The translations under genes and the position numbers were made by a program. The notes beneath the pieces are model-generated. The model saw nothing but the letters and a program-made list of their open reading frames with translations. It searched no databases and had not been told where the DNA came from. Shown here one piece after another: positions 50,419-59,795 of a stretch of 64,000 nt of DNA. The DNA is taken from positions 434,001 through 498,000 of the forward strand of contig JANHCV010000008.1 in the NCBI GenBank assembly GCA_025594325.1, read 5' to 3'. The DNA comes from Blastocladiella emersonii ATCC 22665. Its lineage: Eukaryota > Blastocladiomycota > Blastocladiomycetes > Blastocladiales > Blastocladiaceae. Every line of letters begins with the position of its first letter. Position 1 is the first letter of the stretch.

Positions 50419-50845
50419 CAAATTTATTTTCACGATTCTTTTTCAGGCAATAAAATCATTTTGGAGGACGCATCAATGCTGGACGCAGCGATTTTGGTCT
50501 CGCTATTCCTGAGCATGACAGCTGCCCAGATTCGATGTTACTCACTATCGCGCCCGACCAATTGAATCCCTCGCCACATCCATTTTCACTCCGAATTTCG
50601 CGCTTGCCCACTTTCTGCTCGAGGGCGATGATCTCGGAAGTCGGCGGGCTTGCTCGCTCGGAGACAGAACGCGAGACGCGCCGAGATATCATGTGACCGT
50701 GATGCAGACCACCTGACCACGCGTCATGCGTTTTTTTTTACCCAAAACTCCGAGTAAATGCACATTGGGCGTATTTAAATGAGCCCTACCGTCTGTCCAC
50801 GCTCTCCGACTGCCAAGTCCTGTACAACCACTTGACCCTTTAGCC
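50419..50845. other. intergenic, upstream region of BTB paralog 4
   Basis: No gene seen. Contains AATAAA at 50449-50454 for paralog 3 and the diverged upstream motif at 50671. Confidence 0.5.
50671..50716 (+). promoter_or_regulatory. shared accessory-gene upstream motif, copy 4 (diverged)
   Basis: GCGAGACGCGCCGAGATATC then ATGTGACCGTGATGCAG, about 175 bases before the paralog 4 ATG. It keeps GCGAGACGCG and ATCATGTGA but is changed between them. Confidence 0.45.
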
Positions 50846-51959
50846 ATGAACCAGACCAAGAAGCTGCCCACACTCGACGAGTCACTCTCGACCGAGTGCG
50901 AGTGCACCGCCAAACACCCGCCCGTTCTTCGCTCGCTACAGCGCTCCGCCATGACGGGTGTCATGTCGGACACGGCCGTCACGCTGTATGGCAAGCCGTA
51001 CGCGTTGCATCGCTTTAGACTCGCTCAGAGCCCGTTCCTCAAGGCGCTCCTCGATGGTGATTGGCACCCGACAGGCAAGTCTGACGCGCTCAGCGTCGAG
51101 TTCTCGCTGCCAAAGCCCGAAACCGACGGCACGGCCGTCATCCGCAACGACGCGCGCACCCTGCATGCATGGGAGACGGTCGTCGCCGTCATGTATGGGG
51201 CCTGCGCCAAGGGTGTGACTGCCCGCATGTCGTGCACCAACTTCACAGATATCCTTGACGCTGCACTTTATTTTGGTACGATTCGCTCGGTTTACGAGAT
51301 GCTTGTGCGTACCGTAACTGACCACGACTCCTCTACTCCAGAAATGCCCATCCTTGTCGACATGTGTTGCGATTTCTACCTACGTCAACTCTCCGGCATC
51401 TCGAATTCGGCTCCGAATGTCGACTATTTATCTCTAGTCGTACGCATCCTCGAGTCTGGCTCCCTCGCTATGGCATCGAAGCCGTTGAGGGAGCTTGTCG
51501 GTTACACCATCGCGTACCTCCTGGCACTAGGGCCACACCATGGCACTCTCGGGATCCTCCAGCAGTGCAACGCCAAGCTGGCTTCCCAGATCGCACTTTC
51601 GCCGCTGTTCTGGGCCGCGTCCGAGTTTGCATACTACGAGTTTCTCGTAGCTTTGAACGTATCCGCCGCCGATATCCTCCGCTCTGTCAACTACACCATG
51701 ATGTCCGACTACGAGCTGCGCTGCGTGCTCACCAGCACGCTTGCCCAGCGAGACCAGTACTTCCGGATTGGTGTGCGCGAAGCTGCCTTGACAAGCACGA
51801 ACTTTGCTCGAGCCTGTCCGAGACGAGCTCGAAAGAAAAGCGCTTGAATCGAGTCGGGTACCCTGCTCTCCCTTCTGAGACGGCGGGTGAGCCGGTTCTA
51901 CTCGGCGGCCAGGTTGCTCAGCAGGCTGGCGCAACGCCGGCTTCGAGCCAATCGCCAGT

Positions 51960-51983
51960 CACAGTGAAAAGGCACCCCGGTTA
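51960..51983 (+). repeat. left terminal inverted repeat
   Basis: Begins CACAGTGAAAAGGCACC; partner at 55435-55458. Confidence 0.9.
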
Positions 51984-51984
51984 T

Positions 51985-52350
51985 GAAATCGCCCTAACCC
52001 GCTCCTAACCCATGGTTAGGGTAGGTTAGCACCGCTTAGGTTTTTCGGAACGGTTAAGAAGGGTTAGGAGACCGGTTAGCGCGATTGAATCTCTAACCAG
52101 TCATGGTCAGGTTAGGATCGTGGGTTAGCGACGCGAGGTTAGGTCGTGGGTTAGCAACGACTAGAAGTCGAGCTAGCGTCGCGGTTAGCAGGCGGCTAAC
52201 AACTAATGAGCTTGTGGGCGCTTAGGCATAGTTTGACGCGCGACGAGGTTAGAGAAGCGCGACTAATCGCGACGAATTAGTGCGAGGTTAGCGCAGATTA
52301 GTATCGGAAGCGATTAGGAGCTGGTTAGCAGCTAATCAGGCTCGATACTG
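51985..52350. repeat. left subterminal GGTTAG/CTAACC array
   Basis: About twenty irregularly spaced GTTAG, CTAAC, ATTAG or CTTAGG motifs in both orientations, for example CCTAACCCATGGTTAGGGTA. Irregular spacing argues against a telomere; subterminal transposase-binding repeats are more likely. Confidence 0.75.
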
Positions 52351-53579
52351 CTGAATATCATTCACTGACTCATCATGACGCGTTATTCGGCAAATCACGT
52401 ATATTGAGGTGATCGAAACAGCGACCACGCCGCTCGCGCCTGCGCACGCGTTCCACGCGTTGCGTCACACTCGCCGCCCGAAACCACGCCGCCCGAAACC
52501 ACGCCGCCCGCGATCGGCCGGTCTGCGGACACCGCACAGCCCGCGACCGCCACCCGTCACACGCCGCCGCTCCCCCGAGCAGCGACGGCGAACACAACGG
52601 CGAATACCGCCGTACTCGTCGGCCGCGACTCGCGACCGCCGCGTCGAGCCGAAACCAACCGCCATCGCGATGATGGCCAGGTACAGCTCGAGCAGCAGCG
52701 GCAAGCCGCGGCCGCGGACGTGGCGGCGGTCGCGTCCGCCCAGCACCACCGCCTAGTCGTGATGAGGAGAACACGTACATCGATATGCTTGAGCGATACC
52801 GGCTACAATTCACGGCACGCAGGACGTCAGTGAACGGTCCGAGGAGCGCGAGCGAGGCGCCTCGCGACGGCGGCCCGCAAACGAGGCCCGTGAGAGCGGG
52901 CTCCGCTCGCCAGCACGCTCGTCGAGATGCCACGAGAGGCATCGGTGGAGGAGGAGAGGAGAAGACACAGCAGCGTACGTACGGATCAGCGACCAGACGA
53001 GAACAGGCCGACCATGGTTGACATCGACCTTGACACCGACCTGGGACGATTCCGTTAACCTAGACAATGACGAGCGGACACAGTCCAGGTTAGCCATGAG
53101 TTCGGTTGGCCGACGAGACACACACGACCGTCACGGTCAAGCTGGGAGGAGGCGTACCCGTCGCCGTCACGTCGGCCGTGGCGCGCATGCTATACGAGGC
53201 GAATATCTAGACGAGGGGCGGCCGCGGGGGAGAAGAGTGCCTTGCTGAGCAGAGGGCGGGCGCGCGAAGCTTAAATACCGCCGCGGCGGAAGGACCCTCC
53301 CGGTCTCAGCAAGAACGCGAGCGAAGGGGTTCGAAACCTTGTTCGGTCCCCACGACGCGTCACGTGCAGATGACCGCCGCGTCCACAACTGCACGGCTGG
53401 CTCGCACGCCGTTGCACGAGTCATGCTACCCGTGTCGCAAAATCCTCAAAGGTTTTTTCAACACGACACAGAACTGAATAAGGCACTGCTTGCAACGTAT
53501 TTAACGGAAGAAATACAATCAAATGCGTCCAACTGGTGCCCTGGCGCTGTGTCGCGCAACGGCGACGCGGTCGCCCTGT
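52351..53579. other. element interior, no recognisable gene
   Basis: Arg/Pro/Gly-rich open frames on both strands without domains, including a 15-base tandem unit (CGCCGCCCGAAACCA) near 52476-52520. A short plus-strand frame, DETHTTVTVKLGGGVPVAVT then SAVARMLYEANI, near 53115-53210 is protein-like but cannot be extended. Confidence 0.4.
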
Positions 53580-54170
53580 TCACGCACCATCAGAGGGCGG
53601 GTAGAACAGCTTGTGCGACGGGACATCGGGATGCTCTGCGAGCACCTCGGCCTCGCGAATCCGGTCCTGGCGGTTAGTCTCGATGGTCGAGTCCGCGTGC
53701 CGCGCGGCCATGTCGAAGCCGAGGGTCGCCTGCTCGCTCGCGCGCACGTCAAAAGGGACGAGCATTCCCGCCATAGGCATCTCGGGCGAGGCCGCGAAAT
53801 GGTCGACTGCGACGACGGCCAGGCGCCGGTTCCCGCGCGCGTGATGCTGAGGTGAGGGCGTGGATGCGTCATCCTCACCAATCTCGGCGGGATGGTAGAG
53901 CGCAATCGGGCGCACCCGATCGATAAGGCGCACAATCTACACTCGTCCCTCGCGTGTCAGTCAACCGCGACAAAAAGACGCCCATCACGCGTCCACATAC
54001 CTTGGCGCTGCGCCACGAGGGGCGACGCCGCTTGACCTTGGTGACACAGTCGCCGACGACGAGCCTGAACTCAAACTGCAGCAGGTCATGCACCGACTTC
54101 TCGCGGTTGGCGGGGACGAGGCTCCCACACTGGCCGAGCTGCGCGACAAACTGATGCACCGGGTGAAACC
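53580..54170 (-). CDS. unknown spliced coding segment inside the element
   Basis: Minus-strand exon about 54165-54001 (HQFVAQLGQCGSLVPANREK then SVHDLLQFEFRLVVGDCVTK) ends SAK at a GTATGT donor. A 64-base intron (54000-53937, ending GTGTAG) leads in phase 0 to IVRLIDRVRPIALYHPAEIG...MAGMLVPFDVRASEQATLGF and a TGA at 53580. Good splice sites and amino-acid composition suggest a real, probably captured, gene. Upstream on the same strand (54741-54360) lie hydrophobic, membrane-like stretches (LPHFVVIVLDIPVPPF, LYAAACLLAAGLAHAHVLTM) with stops between them, so the 5' part looks decayed or more heavily spliced. I do not recognise the family; it is not a transposase I know. Confidence 0.45.
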
Positions 54171-55239
54171 TGCCCCGCCCTTGGCGCCGACGACGGATGC
54201 GTTGAAGTCCACTGTGCGTGGCGCGAGGCGCGCAGCTGTGCGTAGTAGGGCGCCATCGAGTCGGTATCGCGCGGTGGTCCCTCTAGATGCAGAACCGGTA
54301 CATGACGCTCCCGACGACTTTGCGTGGGCGATCTTCGGTCGCCGCCATGGTCGCTCAAGGGTACAGCATGGTAAGGACGTGCGCATGCGCGAGCCCCGCG
54401 GCGAGCAGGCACGCGGCGGCGTACAGACCCGCGGTGAGCGGCGGGGCGCGAGTATCGGCGCCCGTGGCCAGCTGGGCGTGCAGGACGGCAGCGACGGCGA
54501 GGAGCCTTTGGAGTACGTCGCGCAAGAACGAGGTGACGCGCAGGGCGGCTCAGCACATAGCGCGGTTGGCGGTGGCCAGGTCCGCCGCGACAAACAGCGC
54601 CTGGAGCCAGCACAGGGACGGCGACACGAGCGGGTACCTGGTGAACGGCGGAACGGGGATATCAAGGACAATCACAACGAAGTGCGGGAGGACCTGATGC
54701 AGGTCGCGGTCTCCCGCCGCGCTTTCCGTGTTGGCGTCCATTCACCTGGCACGCATCGTGATACCGCGCCTGTTACGGGAAACGCTCAGCAACAAGCAAG
54801 CGCTCACCGTCTTCTCGCGGCGCTGGAGCGCGGCCGCGCCAGCAACTCATGGCCTCGAGCTTGTGTCGGCGCTCGCGCGGTGCACGGGTTTCTTCGAGTA
54901 CGTCGGCCAGGTCTTTGCGCAGGTGACGCTCGTCAACGAGGTCGACTACTTGCATGACGACCTCGCCGACAACTTCCCCAAGCGGATCGAGATCGCGGGC
55001 GTGCGACGGATCGAGGAGCCCTTGGACGCTGGCGACGGCGCCCACCTGGCCCTTCCAGTGCAGGCCATCACGGCGCGCGTGTGCAGCGACCGGCGCTTGA
55101 CGCGGTCGGAGCGGCGGAGAACGGTCGAGGCGCCGATCACCACGGTGGACGCCACGACGACGCGGGCAAGCTGGATCGCGTGCGAGATCCCGACGTGGAC
55201 GAGCACATAGAAGGCGTTGCAACTAGTATACATGGTATA

Positions 55240-55434
55240 TTCATTGAGTAACGGTGGGAGTGCTTAGGCCGAGGTTAAGGGAAGGGTTAGCGTGATGGAG
55301 TTGCAAACCGGGCCAAACTCTATCCTAAGCCGCACGCCAAGCTAAGCTTTCCTAACCGAGGTGCTAGCTCAGGGACTTTGGCGCGTGGCGCCGATCGCGA
55401 TCGCACCGCATCTAAGCCCGCCTAACCGCAGCCC
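55240..55434. repeat. right subterminal CTAACC/GGTTAG array
   Basis: Motifs such as GGTTAAGGGAAGGGTTAG, CCTAAGCC, CTAAGCTTTCCTAACC and CAGCCCTAACC, mirroring the left subterminal region. Confidence 0.7.
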
Positions 55435-55458
55435 TAACCTGGGTGCTTTTTCACTGTG
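55435..55458 (-). repeat. right terminal inverted repeat
   Basis: Plus-strand text ends GGGTGCTTTTTCACTGTG; partner of 51960-51983. Confidence 0.9.
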
Positions 55459-55631
55459 GTGCTCAACGTTCTTGCCGCTCCACGCCGCCACTGGCTTTGT
55501 ATGACGCTCAACATTCAACCCGACTCCGCAAAACAGATGATTGAAGGCACTCCGGTTTTCTTTGGTGGCGTGACCCATGTTCTGCAAGCCGTCCGCAAGG
55601 CCGATCCTCCCAGGTTGTACCCGTTCCACAT

Positions 55632-55702
55632 GTACGTCATCCCAAGGACGATGAACAGCGATGACTGGCTGATACTAACCGCGTTACAATCGGCCATCCT
55701 AG
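55632..55702 (+). other. last intron of BTB paralog 4
   Basis: 71 bases, GTACGT...CCTAG with an ACTAAC branch-type site; same position as in paralog 3. Confidence 0.8.
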
Positions 55703-56231
55703 CATGGAGAAAGGTTCGACTACCACCAGTCCGTACTCTGACCCTCGCGAACTGCGCGCGATCCGTGTTTCGATCAACTCGTACACGTCAGTGACAAGAT
55801 CCGCCAGGAAGACGGTATGCTCGCTTCCCGAGTTCGAGCTGTGCGCGCCGCAGCCGCAGCCAGCCTGGTCACTCCCGATGAACTCGGGTAAGAAACTTGG
55901 GTATCGCGGCAACACCAATAAGCCGTACGAGGTCAAGTTTCTGGATAAGCCAATTATTCGTACGGTGGTTTACCTGGAGTTGCTGTAACGGCCGGCTGAT
56001 CGGAATGTGCTGATCTTGATTATATTCCACATCATAATGCTTTATTTCCTTGCTCAGGTAGCCTGCGTGCGACGTTAGACGCGTCAGACGTTGAAGGTTT
56101 GAGCAATCTTTCGCTGCGACGCTCGTTGTTGGTTCAGATGTCCAGTAATGCCGGACGGATAGAGCCAAAAACGTCACCTTTCCTCAAATAAAACCTTTAA
56201 TAGCACTCCGATCAAGAACAACACCAGCAAC

Positions 56232-58169
56232 TTACAACGGCCGCGACTTGGACTTGGCCTTCCCCGGGCTCCTCGCCGCCGCGGCCGCGGTCGCAGCAGC
56301 CCCGGCCGCGCTACTGCTCCCGCCCACCCCGAACCCCGCCAATGACTGGTTGACGGGCGTCTGCCACGCGGTCTCGTCGACCATCTCGGTCGAGATCTCG
56401 ATCCCGCCGACGATCCGGCTGCCCTCAAGCGACGCCGACGCCTCCTCGTACAGCGACCCGGACGCGATGGCCTTGGCGACGCGCCAGTTGGGCACCGCGC
56501 CGACGTGCGTCGCCGTCGACTCAATGACCTCGGGAAGACGTCCGCCATGGCCGCCAGCTGCGCCCGGCGCCGACGAATTCGTGGCCACGGCGGCCGCGGC
56601 CGCAGCAGCGAGGGCCACGTCAATCGTCGACGGACCCGTGTTGGAGTGGATCGCGTCGATCCCGAGAATCCCGAGCTTGCGCGTCCACGACGGGATCCCC
56701 GAGAGGCCCGACGGGTCGGACGCCGAGATGGTCCCGCGGCGGCTACGCACCCCCGCGAGCGTGGCAGGCGCGCCCGTACGATGACCGCCACCACCACCGC
56801 TATCGCCGAGCATGTCCCGCGGCGGCGTGACCGCGTACCGCGCGAGCGTCGTGAACTCGTCGTTGTACGACTGCGACGTGGACCGCGTGCGCAGCGAGCT
56901 GAGGTACAGGAGGAGCTGCGCGTACAGGAGCGCGGGCGGGTTCGGGAACATGCCTGCGGCGGACCCGACGGCCGTCGCCTGGATCAGCGACCCCGCTGCG
57001 TACAGCATCAGGAGCGCGCTCAGCAGCAGCCGGCCCTCCTCGCGCACGAACAACGGGTCGATGACGAGACGGTCGATGCGTTTCCGAGGGAGTGACGGCG
57101 ACGTGAGCGAGGGTGTCGAGAGGGACGTGGAGGAGGTGACCGAGGCGCAGCGCGCGGCGTCGGTCGGCGCGGGAACCGGGCCCGCCGGTCGCGGTGGGGT
57201 TGAGGTCGGGGCGGGTGACCGCGAGCTGCGCCGCCGCGAGAGACTATCCGCTGCCGCCGCAGCCTGGCCGTCGCGGTCGGCGGGCCCTTCGGTCAGGTTC
57301 GTCAGGAGCGGGGCGCCGCCCGACCGGCGGCGGCCGTCGGCCTGCTGCCGCGGCAACGAGAGCGGGCGCCCGGTAGGGGAGCTGAGCTGCTCGACGGACG
57401 GCGACCACGAGATGGAGCTCTGGCGGCGGATCCCGAGCGACGGCGACGGGGCTTTCGCGGCCTTGGAGATATCGGACATGGACACGGCTTCGCGGCCGCG
57501 CGATTTCGAGATGTTGGAGGACGGAGGGCGAGGGATGGATAGAGGTGCGGGCGAGTCCATGCCGGCGTCCGCAGCGATCGAGACGCGCCGGCGCGCGCGG
57601 ACCCGTCGCGCGAGCGAGGCCGCGAGCATGCCGCCGACGGCGAGCTCACACGCGGCCCAGAACCCGGCCAGAATGTACGTCGGCCACTTGACGCGGACCG
57701 CGTCCAGCTGCGTCAGCCGCGCGGTGCACGCCGACGTGTCCGTGTCCGAGAAGGCGTAGGCGAAGGCGAGCAGGATCCAGTACAGGATGATCGAGACGAT
57801 GCCCGCCGCGCGCGACAGCAGCATGGCAAAGTCCGGGCGGCCGCGGAACAGCACGTGTCCGCGGGAGACGAGGTACGTGATGCGGAACGCGTCCTTGACG
57901 GACCACACGAGGTCGGCCGCGAACATCATCGAGACCCGGCCGCACACCGTGAGCAGCGGCTGGGCGGTGGTCGCGGTGTAGTGGATGGCGAAGCCCAGCG
58001 CGTCGAGCGCGAGCATCCAGCGCAGCCAGCGGCGGTCAAGGTTGCGCTGCGACGGCGCGGCGTAGCGGGGCCGGTCGCCCAGCTCGAGCGCGACCGCGAC
58101 GATCAGCGTCGCGAACGAGACGAGCCCGCCGGCTTCGGCCAGCTGGTCCCGGATCGAGGTGGACGCCAT
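56232..58169 (-). CDS. multipass membrane protein of unknown function
   Basis: 645 residues from ATG 58169. The N-terminal third has about five hydrophobic spans (GGLVSFATLIVAVALEL; WMLALDALGFAIHY; the region near VSMMFAADLVWSV; AGIVSIILYWILLAFAYAF; YILAGFWAACELAVGGMLAA). A long Ser/Pro/Arg-rich hydrophilic loop follows, then two more spans (LLLSALLMLYAAGSLI; PALLYAQLLLYLSSL) and a Gly/Ala-rich tail ending SPGKAKSKSRPL. Seven spans and a large loop recall fungal 7-TM or transporter-like proteins, but no family motif was recognised. Serine clusters suggest phosphorylation. Single exon as far as can be seen. Confidence 0.75.
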   Translation of the reverse strand: MASTSIRDQLAEAGGLVSFATLIVAVALELGDRPRYAAPSQRNLDRRWLRWMLALDALGFAIHYTATTAQPLLTVCGRVSMMFAADLVWSVKDAFRITYLVSRGHVLFRGRPDFAMLLSRAAGIVSIILYWILLAFAYAFSDTDTSACTARLTQLDAVRVKWPTYILAGFWAACELAVGGMLAASLARRVRARRRVSIAADAGMDSPAPLSIPRPPSSNISKSRGREAVSMSDISKAAKAPSPSLGIRRQSSISWSPSVEQLSSPTGRPLSLPRQQADGRRRSGGAPLLTNLTEGPADRDGQAAAAADSLSRRRSSRSPAPTSTPPRPAGPVPAPTDAARCASVTSSTSLSTPSLTSPSLPRKRIDRLVIDPLFVREEGRLLLSALLMLYAAGSLIQATAVGSAAGMFPNPPALLYAQLLLYLSSLRTRSTSQSYNDEFTTLARYAVTPPRDMLGDSGGGGGHRTGAPATLAGVRSRRGTISASDPSGLSGIPSWTRKLGILGIDAIHSNTGPSTIDVALAAAAAAAVATNSSAPGAAGGHGGRLPEVIESTATHVGAVPNWRVAKAIASGSLYEEASASLEGSRIVGGIEISTEMVDETAWQTPVNQSLAGFGVGGSSSAAGAAATAAAAARSPGKAKSKSRPL

Positions 58170-59795
58170 GGCGTGGGCGGCAAGGTTGCAGGTAGTGCTT
58201 ACAATTATGCGTGGTTCATGTGCATGGCACTGGCGGTAAGCTTCATTGACCCCGGGTTGTGCGAGAGCGCATTCGTTTATCCCGGCCCGATCGATCCCAG
58301 AACGACGGGTGGTCCCGACTCGTGAGCGGGTGACACCGGATATCAGGTTTGCGCCGAGTGCAAGGGAGACATCGGGTGGGTGCAGCCCATGAGCTTCGCG
58401 AACGCGCCCGAAGGGTGCGAGACGTGGCGGACGCGACCGTCAGGTGACCGCGTTGCGCCACAATTTGCCACGAGACGCGTTTCTCTGACGATGCAGTTGA
58501 TGGCTCAAGGTGCATCGAAGCATGATCCTAACTTCCAGCGGGTTCATGAGCGCACCGGCGGGACCCACAACAACCCGCTATCGCCCTGCGCGCGCGCGTA
58601 CTTGCCACGCTCAGCGAGGACCCGCTCGTGTTACGGCGATGTGACGCGCCGCAGAGTCGCCCGTTGAGGTGCAAGTCCTGCTTCTGCTCGAGCCTTCCTT
58701 CAAAGTCAGACTTGACGCGCGCCTAGAAGCTTATCGCCCTCAGCGGAAGTGCGCGGGAAGCAGTCATCGCAGGGTGAAGGCCTGGGCAAGGGCGACGAGT
58801 CCAAGCGCGAGGCCGCGCCGCCGCCCGCGCGTGAGCAGGCGCGCATCGAGCTTCGCGCCGCCCCTTGATACGGGCGCGCAGGAGGTCAGCGAGTGGTGCT
58901 ACATCGTGAACAGAAACCGTAGCGCCAAACCCGTCGCTTTCTCGCTGCTCGACGAGTACGTGTCCACGACCACATTCGCGCCCGTCACCGACTTCAAGCC
59001 CGAGTCAGCGCTCAGCAAGGCCATCAACGAGGTCGCCCCATCGACTTTGAAAACGGCTCGTGGAACCCGCCTCTTCGAAGCGCAGGAAGACTTTTATCCC
59101 CAAGTCCTCGCGTAAGCAATGGTCGTGAGAGAGTCGACCGGTAGCCGAGCAAGCTGGACGCGTGCGGGATTCGGCGCTGCACCGCTCGCGCCGCAACGTG
59201 AAAGGTAGTTCAGCTGAAAAGTGGCCGACAGCAGGTGGTCGAGACTGCGACGTGTCGAAAACGTCGAACCCGTCAGCGGGAACAAGGGCTTTGGGTCACG
59301 GAAGCTCAATTCAGCAGCTGGCTCGCGAGTTGTCGATTCAAGGCGTGAGCAAGGCCGAAGTCGACCTGGCTTGAGACGGTGAAGGAAGGTCCACGCGGCT
59401 TAAAGAAAAAGGATGAAAGACTGGCAAAAGGTGGCAGACGTGGGGGGTAGGCAGGCAGTGGTGTCTTCGCTCGCCCGTTCCCAACTGCCATATCGCCGAC
59501 CCGACCAACCCAGCCTTGCATGATATTAATCGATAGCCACAGTCTTCTAAAACACGTTGCGCATAGTCCACGCACTCCATAAAGTGTGCGGGAAGCTCCA
59601 TGGGTCGAGAAGGGGGAGCGGGAACCGAAAGTTGAGCGTCAGGTGACGTGCGCCATCGGGCCGAAAACAAGTTTTTCTCTTCTCGCTGCTCGCAACGGTT
59701 CCCGCTCGCCAGTCCCCGAATACTGCAACGTAACTGCCGACGGATCGACCCGCGCGACTCGCTGCATCGTGCCCGCCGCCTTTATCGAAACCACG
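58170..59795. other. intergenic, no confident gene
   Basis: A plus-strand frame at about 58880-59115 (EVSEWCYIVNRNRSAKPVAF then SLLDEYVSTTTFAPVTDFKP) has protein-like composition but no start, domain or splice partner that I can define; possibly an exon of an unknown or decayed gene. At 58444 the 19-base string GTGACCGCGTTGCGCCACA is shared with 20205. Confidence 0.4.

Larger units (their letters stand above)
51960..55458. mobile_element. 3.5-kb terminal-inverted-repeat DNA transposon, probably non-autonomous
   Basis: Left end CACAGTGAAAAGGCACCCCG (51960) and right end, read inward on the minus strand, CACAGTGAAAAAGCACCCAG (55458); the inverted repeats match at about 21 of 24 positions. Flanks are GT at 51958-51959 and GT at 55459-55460, a candidate 2-base target duplication. 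Paralog alignment independently places the insertion here. Both subterminal regions (about 51985-52350 and 55240-55440) are packed with GGTTAG/CTAACC motifs. No transposase motif was recognised inside, so a non-autonomous or cargo-carrying element is likely. CAC-starting ends with a 2-base duplication recall the CACTA/Mirage group; this classification is tentative. Confidence 0.85.
50846..55988 (+). pseudogene. BTB-BACK paralog 4, frameshifted and split by a mobile element
   Basis: Exon 1 (50846-51275, MNQTKKLPTLDESLSTECEC, BTB) and exon 2 flank a 66-base open intron (51276-51341, GTACGA...CCAG). Near 51801 a one-base deletion shifts the frame: after ALTST the paralog-like continuation ELCSSLSETSS...RVGYPALPSETA is in another frame. 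At 51959, after SSQSP, the 3.5-kb element begins. Beyond it the family sequence resumes exactly: VLNVLAAPRRHWLCMTLNIQ, PVFFGGVTHVLQAVRKADPP, intron 55632-55702 (GTACGT...CCTAG), SPYSDPRELRAIRVSINSYT and RTVVYLELL to TAA at 55988. Dropping the element and one GT repeat re-joins the homology in register. Confidence 0.85.

Noticed and set aside
51985-52350. Interstitial telomere
   Set aside because: TTAGG-type motifs are irregular, in both orientations and mirrored at the other end of a TIR element, so subterminal repeats fit better.
53310-53345. GGTTCGAAACC resembling a tRNA T arm
   Set aside because: No acceptor stem, D arm or anticodon arm could be built around it.
51960-55458. Transib/RAG-type element because of CACAGTG ends
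   Set aside because: Flank duplication looks like 2 bases, no nonamer and no RAG1-like core were seen; kept only as a low-interest note.
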